Of a stretch of DNA of 64,000 nt, positions 8,943 to 19,000 are shown piece after piece (the stretch's first letter is position 1; each line of letters begins with the position of its first letter). The stretch covers positions 28,133-92,132 of the forward strand of contig JBJELO010000217.1 in NCBI GenBank assembly GCA_051879195.1, given 5' to 3'. The notes below the pieces were generated by a model that had not been told where the DNA came from, searched no databases, and saw only the letters and a list, made by a program, of their open reading frames with translations. Both the position numbers and the translations under genes were made by a program. This DNA is from TWA4 sp051879195. Lineage in GTDB: Bacteria; Bacillota; Clostridia; Lachnospirales; Lachnospiraceae.

Positions 8943-10735
8943 TTTTTCTCTCCTCTTTCATATTTTAATGCAGGTAAAATCATGGTAACCAGCGTACCAC
9001 AGTTTTTTTTGCTTTTTATCTTCAAACCATATTCAGATCCGTAGCACAGCTGGATCCTCTGATAGATATTGGAAAGGCCGATGCTTCTGGAAGAATCCTT
9101 CGGATGAAAATGAATGTTGTATTCCATCCGTTCCAGTTCCTCTCCTGTCATTCCGCAGCCGTTGTCGAAAATATCGATATACAGTCTGTCGTCTTTCTTT
9201 TTGATATGAATGATGATCCGTCCGTTTTCATCCACCTCTTCCAGGCCGTGGATAATGGCATTTTCCACGATGGGCTGAATCAGAAGAGGCATGATCTGGT
9301 AATCCTCTGAAATAAAATCGAAAGGAATCCGCATGGAGTAGTTGATCCGGTCATGAAAACGCAGCTTCTGAATGGACAGATACGTTTCAATATAGTCAAG
9401 CTCCCGGGACAGCGTAGTCACCGCCGTGGTGGTATTTTCCAGCACATAACGCATGGATTTGCCCAGCATCTTGACTGCATCGGCCACTTCTCTGTTGCCG
9501 GCCTTCAAGGCCCGCATCCGTATGGTTTCCAGCGTATTAAAAAGAAAATGGGGATTGATCTGGCTGGAAAGCATCTTGAATTCCATACGCTGCTGCTGAT
9601 TCTCCAGTTCCTGGGTGCGGATCTGCGCTTCATAAACAGAAGCCTCCTTGCGGAGAATATCCTGAATCATCACATTCAGATCCTCGAAAGCTTCAGACAC
9701 CTCGTCTTTGCCCTGATAGGTATCGGTGATATTGTAATTTCCCTGGCTGGCTTCATGCATGGTTTCACGCAGAGAAACAATACGCCTGCTGAAATAGCCG
9801 GAATAGGAAATAATCATGACGCTGGTCACGAGTATAATCAGCAGGATGATAGCGATATGAATGCCCGTGATCCGGTTTTTGTAGGGCCAGGCATCGTAAT
9901 CCAGGGTTGCTGCGTAAAAAACATCCTTTGTGTAAGCCGACGACAGGGAAGAAACACAGCCTATGATCTTTTCGCCGTCGAGTTCCATACTGCCCAGATA
10001 CTCTTCGCCTGTATCGGAAACGAGATCCTGGAGCCTGGGATTTCTGCCTTTTTTGTCGCTGCAGTAAAAAAAGCTTCCGCCCTTCAGCCACAGAACGGTG
10101 CTGAGACTGCTGTTTTCAATGCGGTTGCGCAGGTTGTTGCTGCTGACGGTGATACTGAGGAGTGCATAGCTTTTGATATCCGGCAGAAAGATTCTGGTGT
10201 GGAAGCACAGTACAAGCCTTTCATTGCCGAAATCGTCGGCAATGAGTTCCTCCGACCAGAAGGGCGTCACCGAGCCGGAAGCCTGTTCGAACCATTCCTT
10301 CCGGCGGATCTCATCAGTGATCCGGTGGATGTATTTGCCCTCGGGCAGCGTGGTATTCCATGTATAAACAGAAATTTTCTGCATGGATACATCCTGGGAC
10401 AGAAGCGTCTGAAACCCGTCGTAATTGTCCATGGCCCGGGCAGCCTCCTGATCGGAACCGTATTCTCTGCATAAAAGTGCAATCAGCTCCTGATCCGAAG
10501 CAAGAGACTCCGCTTTGTTGTAGATATTCGAGGTCAGATCCAGCAGAATGGATTTAACCCGGAGATTGTCTGCGTGAGCCTGAGACTCGTAATGCTCTGT
10601 CAGCATGGAACGGGTACTGTATATAAGATAATTTCCGATTACGGTAACCGGTATGAAAATCGCAGCAAAATAAATCAGGTAAAGCTGATGTTTTACCTTG
10701 ATACCTGCAAAAAAATCTGAAATTCTACTGATCAT
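8939..10735 (-). CDS. YesM-type sensor histidine kinase
   Basis: Membrane sensor kinase of 598 aa. A first transmembrane helix (about residues 15-36, YLIYFAAIFIPVTVIGNYLI) and a second near residue 300 (IAIILLIILVTSVMIISYSG) flank an extracellular sensor domain. HAMP, His_kinase and HATPase_c domains follow. The phosphorylated His is in QINPHFLFNTLETIR. ATP-site motifs IVENAIIHG, DNGCGM and GLSNIYQRI are seen. I place the start at 10735 (MISRISDFF), because the longer reading adds an implausible 53-residue leader. Upstream GAGAAAG is a modest ribosome site. Operon with the response regulator, kinase first. Confidence 0.9.
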   Translation of the reverse strand: MISRISDFFAGIKVKHQLYLIYFAAIFIPVTVIGNYLIYSTRSMLTEHYESQAHADNLRVKSILLDLTSNIYNKAESLASDQELIALLCREYGSDQEAARAMDNYDGFQTLLSQDVSMQKISVYTWNTTLPEGKYIHRITDEIRRKEWFEQASGSVTPFWSEELIADDFGNERLVLCFHTRIFLPDIKSYALLSITVSSNNLRNRIENSSLSTVLWLKGGSFFYCSDKKGRNPRLQDLVSDTGEEYLGSMELDGEKIIGCVSSLSSAYTKDVFYAATLDYDAWPYKNRITGIHIAIILLIILVTSVMIISYSGYFSRRIVSLRETMHEASQGNYNITDTYQGKDEVSEAFEDLNVMIQDILRKEASVYEAQIRTQELENQQQRMEFKMLSSQINPHFLFNTLETIRMRALKAGNREVADAVKMLGKSMRYVLENTTTAVTTLSRELDYIETYLSIQKLRFHDRINYSMRIPFDFISEDYQIMPLLIQPIVENAIIHGLEEVDENGRIIIHIKKKDDRLYIDIFDNGCGMTGEELERMEYNIHFHPKDSSRSIGLSNIYQRIQLCYGSEYGLKIKSKKNCGTLVTMILPALKYERGEKK

Positions 10736-10995
10736 GATCACAATCTTTCTCAAAACTATCCAGCAGAGCATTACAAATATCTGCTGAATTGATTCAAAAC
10801 AGTTCAGACAGGGCTGAACGGTCACATCTTTCCTGATAAAATAAATACACTTTCCCGATAAATGTATCTTACGGGCTTTTTTATGATTATACAATCTTCA
10901 GAGTGGAAAGAAAAGAAATGACGGATAAAAAGTACTGTAAAAATCAGAGAACTTTTGCGGTAAAAAACAGATATCAACCGCCCGGAGAACCGGTA

Positions 10996-11015
10996 TAGAT
11001 GGTATAAATCATCTA
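10996..11015. repeat. Inverted repeat, candidate operator upstream of endoglucanase
   Basis: TAGATG (10996-11001), 8-base spacer, CATCTA (11010-11015). It lies about 30 bases upstream of the endoglucanase -10, where an activator or repressor could bind. Confidence 0.3.
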
Positions 11016-11045
11016 ATCGTGTCGGTATTTTGTCCGTAAGACCTC

Positions 11046-11054
11046 TGTTATACT
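11046..11054 (+). promoter_or_regulatory. Extended -10 promoter of the endoglucanase gene
   Basis: TGTTATACT (TG-n-TATACT) with a poor -35 region. The weak -35 suggests dependence on an activator. The predicted leader is about 60 bases, ending in GAGGAGG before the ATG. Confidence 0.4.
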
Positions 11055-11119
11055 GGTTATGGAAGTTTGAGAAAGTACGGTTTTTAAATTTCACAACATT
11101 TTATGAGGAGGTTTGGAAA

Positions 11120-13012
11120 ATGAAGAAATTCAAACAGACACTGGCAAAAAGGACACTGGCCCTTCTGCTCGCGGCGGTTATGGTGACGGCAGGTGTGGGT
11201 TTTGCGGGCATCAGTGCGGAAGCTGCTTCAGGAAACAAAACCGCGGGAAGTAAAACTTCACAATGTGGAACTTCGAAGAGTAAAGCTCCAAAAAGCAAAG
11301 CTTCGAAGTTCAGAGTCATGACTTCACAGGAATACGTGGAAGCCATGGGACAGGGATGGAATCTGGGCAACAGCTTTGAAGGCGTCAATACGGCACTGGA
11401 TGAACAGGACATGGGCGAAACCGCATGGGGCAATCCCGTGGTGACAAAAGCGCTGATCCGGTCCGTCAAAGCGAAGGGCTACGACAGCATCCGCATGCCC
11501 ATGACACTTTACCGCAGATATTCAGAAGAGGATGGCAGATATATCATTGACCGGAACTGGCTGAAACGCTACAAAGAGGTGGTTGACTGGGCCGTGGAAG
11601 AAGGACTGTATGTTATGATCGACATTCATCACGATTCCTGGCTCTGGCTGAAGTACTGGGACGGCAATAAAGAATCCGAAGAATATGTCAGATTCGTGCA
11701 GCTATGGGAACAGCTGGCCGCATATTTCAAAAATGAATCGGAAAAGGTCTGCTTTGAAACCATCAATGAACCCCAGTTTGAATCGGATACGGAAGTGGAG
11801 GGTACAACCATTACGGTGCAGGACAAGCTGGATATGATTAACGAAGCAGCCTGGGAAATCATCCGTAAAAGCGGCGGAAACAACGGCAAACGAATGATCG
11901 TCATGCCCACACTGAATACCAGCCATGCAGATGGCAAGAGCGAGGCACTGTACAGTCTGATCGAAAAACTGGATGATCCTTATATCATTGCTACAGTACA
12001 CTATTACAGCGAATGGGTGTTCAGTGCCAATCTGGGAAAAACCGGTTTTGATGAGCCTTTGTGGGACGGATGGAATCCTGATGACAAAACAACGCCCAGA
12101 GTAGTAGCAGAGCAGTTCTTTGACACAATTTATGATGTTTTTACAAGCAAAGGTATCGGCGTTGTGGTTGGAGAGTACGGCCTGCTGGGTTATGATACGG
12201 CGGATGAATGCAACCAGCCCGGTGAGGAGCTGAAATATTATGAGTTTATGAATGAGCAGGCGAGACAGAAAAAAGTCTGCCTCGTGTTCTGGGACAACGG
12301 CTCCGGCATCAACCGTACGGATGGAACTTATTCCTGGAAGAAACCGCTGGTAGGCTCCATGCTGGAGGCAAGTATGAAAGGACGCTCCTCCTATGCAACA
12401 GGGCTTGACACCATTTATCTGAATCAGAAAACAGAAGAGGATATCAGTATCCCTCTGACCCTGAACGGCAATTGTTTCAAGGGAATCAAAGGACTGAAGC
12501 GGGGCAGGGATTACATCTGGGACAGCGAAACAGAATCCGTGACTCTGAAAAAGAGTTATGTCAACGCACGTTATAAAGCAATGGGAGACGGATACGGTAC
12601 CATGGCGGATCTGGTATTCACATTCAGTTCAGGTGCATCCTGGCATGAATATCTGGTGAAGTATGCAGCTCCTGTTATCGGTGAAGCATCCGGTACAAAG
12701 GCAGAAGGAATTACGATTCCCGTTACATTTAACGGAGCGAAAGTCAGAAGAGCCAATGCATACGATGCGAACGGCACCAAACTGGGGGCAAATTCCTGGT
12801 GGTTCTATCTGCAGTTTGCCGATGCCTATGTGGTTGATTACCAGGCAGGCACTCTGCAAATCACAGGCAATTTCTTTACCTGGTCGGATAACCCCGTTCA
12901 GGATGGGACATTCACATTCCATGTGGAATTCTACGATGGACAGACCGTGGATATTCCGCTGACAGTAAATGGTGATCAGGTCACCTGCAGCGGTGTGATT
13001 GTGGAAGAATAG
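11120..13012 (+). CDS. Secreted GH5 endoglucanase with Ig-like C-terminal modules
   Basis: Retaining endo-beta-glucanase (cellulase-type GH5) of 630 aa. A Lys/Arg-rich start and hydrophobic helix LALLLAAVMVTAGVGFAGIS with AEA cleavage site indicate export. A Ser/Lys-rich linker of about 35 residues follows. The catalytic domain runs from about residue 70 to 400. It contains GQGWNLGNSFEG, the IDIHHD motif, the acid/base Glu in ETINEPQ and the nucleophile Glu in VVGEYGLLG. The C-terminal 200 residues hold two Ig-like beta-sandwich repeats of the CBM_X2 type, each opening with (I)PLTLNGN or IPVTFNGA. No LPXTG, SLH or dockerin is seen, so it is probably free. The ATG at 11120 has GAGGAGG. Probable substrate beta-glucan or cellulose; xyloglucan or mannan remain possible. 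Confidence 0.88.
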   Translation: MKKFKQTLAKRTLALLLAAVMVTAGVGFAGISAEAASGNKTAGSKTSQCGTSKSKAPKSKASKFRVMTSQEYVEAMGQGWNLGNSFEGVNTALDEQDMGETAWGNPVVTKALIRSVKAKGYDSIRMPMTLYRRYSEEDGRYIIDRNWLKRYKEVVDWAVEEGLYVMIDIHHDSWLWLKYWDGNKESEEYVRFVQLWEQLAAYFKNESEKVCFETINEPQFESDTEVEGTTITVQDKLDMINEAAWEIIRKSGGNNGKRMIVMPTLNTSHADGKSEALYSLIEKLDDPYIIATVHYYSEWVFSANLGKTGFDEPLWDGWNPDDKTTPRVVAEQFFDTIYDVFTSKGIGVVVGEYGLLGYDTADECNQPGEELKYYEFMNEQARQKKVCLVFWDNGSGINRTDGTYSWKKPLVGSMLEASMKGRSSYATGLDTIYLNQKTEEDISIPLTLNGNCFKGIKGLKRGRDYIWDSETESVTLKKSYVNARYKAMGDGYGTMADLVFTFSSGASWHEYLVKYAAPVIGEASGTKAEGITIPVTFNGAKVRRANAYDANGTKLGANSWWFYLQFADAYVVDYQAGTLQITGNFFTWSDNPVQDGTFTFHVEFYDGQTVDIPLTVNGDQVTCSGVIVEE

Positions 13013-13041
13013 ATTCAGGTATTATAAAGAAAACAGAAAGT

Positions 13042-13078
13042 CAGCAGTCTGGCAGATTTATACTCTGTCAGGCTGCTG
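13042..13078 (+). other. Stable hairpin upstream of transketolase
   Basis: Fourteen-base arms CAGCAGTCTGGCAG and CTGTCAGGCTGCTG pair with two G-U wobbles around a 9-base loop. There is no U-run after it, so it is not a standard terminator. It may be a processing or attenuation element between the endoglucanase and transketolase genes. Confidence 0.45.
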
Positions 13079-13100
13079 TACAGAAAGAAGCTGATATTAT

Positions 13101-13940
13101 ATGACAACACTGGAATTACAGAAAATGGCCGTAGAGGTGCGAAAGGGTATCATTACCTCCGTACACAGCGCTAAAGCCGGCCACCCCGGCGGATCCTTAT
13201 CCGCTGCAGATTTATTTACATATCTGTATTTTGAAGAAATGAACATCGATCCCGATGATCCGAAAAAGGCAAACAGAGACCGTTTTGTCCTGTCAAAGGG
13301 ACATACAGCACCGGGTCTCTATTCGGCTCTGGCTCACCGCGGATATTTCCCGGTGGAGGATCTGCCCACCCTGCGCCATATCGGTTCCCATCTGCAGGGC
13401 CATCCCTGTATCGCCCACACGCCGGGCGTCGACATGTCCAGCGGCTCTCTGGGTCAGGGCATCTCCGCAGCAGTGGGCATGGCACTGGCGGCAAAGCTTG
13501 ACGGAGCATCCTGGCATGTATACACTTTGCTGGGAGACGGCGAGATTCAGGAAGGGCAGGTCTGGGAAGCAGCCATGTTTGCCGGAGCCAGAAAGCTGGA
13601 CAACCTGACGGTTATCGTGGACAACAACAACCTGCAGATCGACGGCACCGTAGAGCAGGTATGCTCCCCCTATCCCATCGACAGAAAATTCGAAGCCTTC
13701 AATTTTCATGTCATCAACGTGGCAGACGGCAATGACATGGAGCAGCTGCGTGCAGCATTTGATCAGTCCAAATCAATAACAGACAAGCCGGTTGCCATCA
13801 TCATGAAAACGGTAAAGGGAAAAGGAGTATCCTTCATGGAAAATCAGGTGGGCTGGCATGGAAAGGCTCCCAATGATGAGGAATACGCAATTGCCATGGA
13901 AGAACTTACGAAAGCAGGTGAAGCATTATGTCAGAAGTAA
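13101..13940 (+). CDS. Transketolase, N-terminal subunit
   Basis: Thiamine-diphosphate half of a split transketolase, 279 aa, the normal length for the N-terminal subunit. It transfers two-carbon ketol units between pentose and hexose phosphates in the non-oxidative pentose phosphate pathway. SKGHTAPGLYSALA and the ThDP/Mg motif GDGEIQEGQVWEAA ... DNNNLQIDG (about residues 150-180) are clear. The ribosome site is weak. The 3' end overlaps the C-terminal subunit gene by 13 bases, indicating coupled synthesis of an alpha2beta2 enzyme. Its location beside sugar kinase and glycosidase genes fits pentose use. It could alternatively act on 1-deoxyxylulose- or apulose-type substrates, as some split transketolases do. 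Confidence 0.9.
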   Translation: MTTLELQKMAVEVRKGIITSVHSAKAGHPGGSLSAADLFTYLYFEEMNIDPDDPKKANRDRFVLSKGHTAPGLYSALAHRGYFPVEDLPTLRHIGSHLQGHPCIAHTPGVDMSSGSLGQGISAAVGMALAAKLDGASWHVYTLLGDGEIQEGQVWEAAMFAGARKLDNLTVIVDNNNLQIDGTVEQVCSPYPIDRKFEAFNFHVINVADGNDMEQLRAAFDQSKSITDKPVAIIMKTVKGKGVSFMENQVGWHGKAPNDEEYAIAMEELTKAGEALCQK

Positions 13941-14878
13941 AGAAAATCGCGACCCGTGACAGCTACGGCAATGCGCTGGTGGAGCTGGGTGCTGAATGCG
14001 ACAGACTGGTGGTTCTCGATGCGGATCTGGCAGCGGCAACCAAAACGGGCGTATTCAAAAAAGCTTATCCTGAGAGACATATTGACTGCGGCATCGCGGA
14101 ATCCAACATGATCGGCATTGCCGCAGGGCTGGCCACCGCCGGCAAAATCCCTTTTGCCAGCACATTTGCCATGTTTGCCGCAGGCCGTGCTTTCGAGCAG
14201 GTTAGAAATTCTGTGGGTTATCCCCATCTGAACGTAAAAATCGCCGCAACCCACGCCGGCATTTCCGTCGGTGAAGACGGTGCCACCCATCAGTGTAACG
14301 AGGATATCGCCCTTATGCGCACCATCCCCGGCATGGTAGTCATCAATCCTGCAGACGATGTGGAAGCAAAAGCAGCAGTAAAAGCAGCAGCGGCTTACGA
14401 AGGCCCCGTCTACCTTCGTTTCGGCAGACTGGCGGTACCGGTCATCAACGACAGGGAAGATTACAGGTTTGAGATTGGAAAAGGAGTCACTCTGAAAAAC
14501 GGTCAGGACCTGACCATCATTGCCACAGGCCTCTGTGTAAACAGCGCACTGGAAGCAGCGGAAAAACTGGAAGCAGACGGTATCAGCACCCGGGTCATCA
14601 ACATCCATACCATCAAACCGCTGGATGAAGAGCTGGTAATTAAAGCAGCCGAAGAAACAGGCCGCATTGTAACGGTGGAAGAACATTCCATCATCGGCGG
14701 CCTGGGCGGCGCAGTCTGCGAAGTCCTTTCCGAAAAAGCACCGGTACCGGTTAAACGCATCGGTGTCAGAGATGTATTCGGAGAATCAGGACCCGCAGTG
14801 AAACTGCTGGAAAAATATGAACTGGACGGAGCAGGAGTGTACAGGCAGGTGAAAGAATTTGTAACAGTTCAGCCCTGA
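13928..14878 (+). CDS. Transketolase, C-terminal subunit
   Basis: Pyrimidine-binding and C-terminal domains of the split transketolase, 316 aa. The catalytic Glu that activates thiamine diphosphate is in DCGIAESNMIGIAAGLA (about residues 55-72). ATHAGISVGEDGATHQ and the C-terminal domain with VTVEEHSIIGGLGGAV follow. It starts within the last codons of the N-terminal subunit and is closed by a strong terminator at 14925. Confidence 0.9.
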   Translation: MSEVKKIATRDSYGNALVELGAECDRLVVLDADLAAATKTGVFKKAYPERHIDCGIAESNMIGIAAGLATAGKIPFASTFAMFAAGRAFEQVRNSVGYPHLNVKIAATHAGISVGEDGATHQCNEDIALMRTIPGMVVINPADDVEAKAAVKAAAAYEGPVYLRFGRLAVPVINDREDYRFEIGKGVTLKNGQDLTIIATGLCVNSALEAAEKLEADGISTRVINIHTIKPLDEELVIKAAEETGRIVTVEEHSIIGGLGGAVCEVLSEKAPVPVKRIGVRDVFGESGPAVKLLEKYELDGAGVYRQVKEFVTVQP

Positions 14879-14924
14879 CCTCGACTGAGTAAGAAAACAA
14901 GAAAAAAATCTGAATCATAACAGG

Positions 14925-14956
14925 AGCAGGCATGAGGAATTGTGCCTGCTTTTTTT
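14925..14956 (+). terminator. Rho-independent terminator after transketolase
   Basis: AGCAGGCA (14925-14932) and TGCCTGCT (14943-14950) form a perfect 8-bp stem with a 10-base loop, followed by seven T. Confidence 0.9.
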
Positions 14957-15062
14957 CGTTGTTTGAGGGGCATGCAAGAAAGAAAATCTGCCAGATTCTG
15001 GAAAATGTTTATTCACAGTTTTATTTTCAAGGCCGGTTCTGAACAGTTACGTTATGATGTTA

Positions 15063-15929
15063 TTATTTTCCCTCCATCCTTTCCGCCAGCTCCTTTCTGT
15101 AATGTACCGGTGACAACCCGGTCTGCTTTTTGAAGATCCGGCTGAAATACAGAGGATTGTCGTACCCCACCAGTTCACTGATTTCCGTGATGTTGTAGCC
15201 GGTATTCTCCAGCAGCCAGCGTGCTTTTGCGATACGCATGCCGGTAATATACTGCATGGGCGTCATACCGATGTACTGCCGGAAGCTGCGGATAAACCAG
15301 CAGGTGCTCATGTGCCGGTCAGCAGCATATTCCTGAATACTGATGGGAGAACTGAGATTCTCATTGAAGAAGTGGACAGCATGCTCCACTTCTTTCTGAA
15401 TTCTGGGATTTGCCCCGGAATCCTCCTGCAGACTGCGGTACATAAGCAGCAGAATCTGCTGAAAGAGCAGCAGGATCAGTTCCTCACAACGGGGTTTCGG
15501 AACCTGCAGCTCCCTGATGATCCGGAGAAAAAGCTGCTGATACTCCGGCGAAGAACCGCAGCGGACCACATGCTCTGCCGGCGAAAAACCATTGTGCAGA
15601 AGAACCGTCTCCACCTCACTTCCTGTAAAATGAATCCAGTACACCTCAGGTTTATCTTTGGAACAATACGTATAATCCTGAGCAACCCCCGGCCGGTAAA
15701 GAAGCATATGCCCCGCAGGGACGATCTCCGACGCACCTTCATAATTCACATAAACCACCCCCGAAGCCACGAAAATCAACTGATAATCCCGTCTCCCAAA
15801 CGGCCTGCACGTATTAAAATCCTCCCTCTCCAGCAACCGGTAAACCCCACAGCTCTTCACAATCAAAGACTTCCCCAGATCCTCATAATCCGCATCCTTA
15901 AAATTCAGATACCCCGCATTCGTATACAT
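15063..15929 (-). CDS. AraC-family transcriptional regulator
   Basis: One-component sugar-responsive regulator of 288 aa. The N-terminal cupin-type AraC_binding domain contains GHMLLYRPGVAQDYTY. The C-terminal 100 residues hold two helix-turn-helix motifs, with ISIQEYAADRHMSTCWFIRSF and ITEISELVGYDNPLYFSRIFKK typical of the family (each only outlined). The start at 15929 is chosen for its GGAGGGAGG site, 10 codons into the longest frame. It is divergent from the GH2 beta-galactosidase, which it probably controls, with a galactoside or related sugar as effector. Confidence 0.9.
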   Translation of the reverse strand: MYTNAGYLNFKDADYEDLGKSLIVKSCGVYRLLEREDFNTCRPFGRRDYQLIFVASGVVYVNYEGASEIVPAGHMLLYRPGVAQDYTYCSKDKPEVYWIHFTGSEVETVLLHNGFSPAEHVVRCGSSPEYQQLFLRIIRELQVPKPRCEELILLLFQQILLLMYRSLQEDSGANPRIQKEVEHAVHFFNENLSSPISIQEYAADRHMSTCWFIRSFRQYIGMTPMQYITGMRIAKARWLLENTGYNITEISELVGYDNPLYFSRIFKKQTGLSPVHYRKELAERMEGK

Positions 15930-15968
15930 AAAAACAACCTCCCTCCGCCCGAATTCCAAACTGCACCC

Positions 15969-15997
15969 ATTGTATCATTTTGTGCATGTTTTGTCCA
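15969..15997 (-). promoter_or_regulatory. Sigma-A promoter of the AraC-family gene
   Basis: On the minus strand, TGGACA (15997-15992), 17 bases, TACAAT (15974-15969). It sits in the divergent region shared with the GH2 gene. Confidence 0.6.
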
Positions 15998-16066
15998 ATC
16001 CGTGCTATGGCTTTTTTCTCCCTTTCCAATTATACTGAAGATATCATTTCAAGGAGGACTACGACG

Positions 16067-19000
16067 ATGATTATACCCGGATATTATGAGGATCTGCACA
16101 TGCTGCATGAACATACCATGCCCAACCGTGCATATTACATTCCCGCATCGGAGAGAATGGACGATCTGGTGGAAAACAGAGCCCGTTCCGATCGTTTTCA
16201 GCTGCTGAACGGAGACTGGAAATTCCGGTATTATGCAAGCATTTACGATTTAACGGACCGGTTTTATGAAAATGGATACGATACGCAGGCGTTTGATACG
16301 GTTCCTGTGCCCGGCGTATGGCAGAATTACGGATACGACCGGCATCAGTATACCAACACCCGATATCCTTTTCCCATGGATCCGCCCTACGTGCCCCAGG
16401 AAAATCCCTGCGGCGCTTATGTGCATGTTTTTGACTACCACAGGGACGAGAGAGCCCCGAAAGCTTTTCTGAATTTTGAAGGAGTGGATTCCTGTTTTTA
16501 TGTGTGGTTGAACGGAACGTATGTGGGTTACAGCCAGGTTTCCCATTCCACCAGTGAATTTGATGTAACCGGACAGCTTGTGGAGGGCGCCAATACGCTG
16601 GCTGTACTGGTACTGAAATGGTGTGACGGCAGTTATCTGGAAGATCAGGACAAATTCCGCATGAGCGGCATTTTCCGTGATGTGTATCTGCTGAAACGCC
16701 CCGAACAGGGAATTTTCGACTATTTCCTGACCACAACGCCCGGGAAAAAACAGGCGCTGGTGGATATCCGTTTCCGCTATCTGGACGAGGTCATTCCCGG
16801 TGAGATCTCCATCTATGACGCCGAAAACCGGCTGTCAGCCCGTACGGATACGGTGGAACTGATCCCCGTTGAAGAAGAATACCGGACGAAAGTGCAGCTT
16901 CGAATCGATGCGCCGGTGCTGTGGAATGCGGAAAATCCCTATCTGTACACCATCGTTTACCGGTTTGGAGAGGAAGTTATTACAGACCGGGTGGGCATCC
17001 GCCGGATCTGTGTGGAAAATCAGGTGGTTACCATCAATGGAATCAACGTGAAATTCCATGGCACGAACCGGCACGACAGTGATCCTGTGACCGGCTTTGT
17101 CATCAGCACGGAGCAGATGAAGAAAGATCTCCTGCTGATGAAACAGCACAACATGAACGCCATCCGCACCAGCCATTATCCCAACGCACCCCAGTTTTAC
17201 CAGCTCTGCGACCAGTACGGATTTTTTGTTATCGATGAAGCCGATGTGGAAAGCCATGGAACGGCCGATGTCTACATGAAGAATGCCGACTGGGATACGA
17301 GAAGGATGCGCTGGAACCGTGCCATTGCTGACAACCCCGATTTTACAGAAGCCACGGTGGACAGGGTGCAGCGTTGCGTACACCGGGACAAAAACCGCCC
17401 CTGTGTCGTGATCTGGTCCATGGGCAATGAATGTGCCTACGGATGTACCTTTGAGGAAGCATTGAAATGGACGAAGCAGTTTGACAAAAGCCGCCTGACC
17501 CATTATGAAAGTGCCAGATATACTTCGGGCGACCGCAGGTATGATTTCTCCAATCTGGATCTTCACAGCCGCATGTATCCTTCTTTCGCCGAAATCGGAT
17601 CATACTTCAGAAGTAATCCTGACAAACCCTACGTGATGTGCGAATATTCCCATGCCATGGGCAACGGCCCCGGCGATTTCGAGGAGTATTTCCAGCTGAT
17701 CCAGCAGCATGACGGATTCTGCGGCGGTTTTGTATGGGAATGGTGCGACCATGCCATTTATAAAGGAAAGAATCCGGACGGAAAAGTCATGTACTTCTAT
17801 GGCGGCGACCATCATGAGGAACCCCATGACGGCAATTTCTGCATGGACGGTCTGGTTTATCCTGACAGACGTCCTCACACCGGCCTTCTGGAATTCAAAA
17901 ATGTGCACCGTCCCGCCCGCGTGGTGTCATTTGATCCGCAAACAGGCAGACTCACCCTGCACAATTATATGGATTTCACCAGCCTGCGGAATTATGTGAA
18001 TATCCGCTGCACAATCACCTGTGACGGGGAAACGGTTCAGACGGAAACGTTCACAGGCAGAAAAGTACCCGATATCAGGCCCCATAAAGAAGGCGAACTT
18101 ACACTGGCTCTTCAGGTGCCGGATCAGGGCAAATGCTATCTGAAGGTGGAATATCTGCCGGTTCATGACAGCGGACACAGTGAGCAGGTCGGCGACAGCG
18201 TACTGTCTGCAGAAAGCAGTTCCCTCGGCTTCGATGAAATCCCGCTGGAGAATCAGAACCCCGAAAACAGGACTGCTCAGGCGCTCAGAAACGGCGGAGA
18301 TATCAATTTTGCTGTCAGACCGGCAGCAGAACTGACAAACGGAGAAATCCAGGTGGAGGAAAGTGACCGTTATCTGCATATTCGCCATCCGTTTTTCACA
18401 TATACCTACAACAAGCTGACCGGTCTGTTTGAGAAAATGGTGTACGAACAGAATCAGATTCTGGATCATCCCATGGAAGTGAACATCTGGAGAGCCCCTA
18501 CGGATAATGACCGCAATATCAAAAAAATCTGGCGGGAAGCCCATTACGACCGTATCGTGACGCGCGCTTACAAAACCACTTACCGGAAAGAAGAGGGAAA
18601 AGTATGTATCCACAGCACCATGTCCGTATCAGCCATAACGATACAGCGGATCCTGAATCTGGAAACAGACTGGACCGTCACCGACAGGGGCAGAATCGAA
18701 GTCACCATGCAGGTGGAAAAGGATATGGAATTCCCTATGCTGCCCCGATTTGGTCTCCGTATGTTCCTGCCTGAACAGATGCAGCAGGTAACTTACTGCG
18801 GCCTTGGCCCCACAGAAAGCTACCGGGACAAACGCAGAGCCTGCAGCTACGGCATTTACACCGGTACAGCAGCCTCCATGCATGAAGATTACATCCGTCC
18901 CCAGGAAAACGGAAGCCACGATGGCTGTGACTACGTGATCATAAAAGGAGCATGCATCGGCCTGGCAGCAGTCAGTACAGAACCGTTCTCTTTCAACGCT

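Larger units (their letters stand above)
10736..11119. other. Intergenic region between divergent yesM and endoglucanase genes
   Basis: This 384-base stretch carries no convincing gene. On the minus strand TATAAT (10891-10886) could be the -10 of the kinase operon, but no good -35 is seen. On the plus strand, a 6-bp inverted repeat and an extended -10 element precede the endoglucanase and are listed separately. Confidence 0.5.

Noticed and set aside
9353..10474. Long open frame of 373 codons opposite the sensor kinase
   Set aside because: Lies fully within the kinase gene on the other strand, no ribosome site and no recognisable protein features; a coding shadow.
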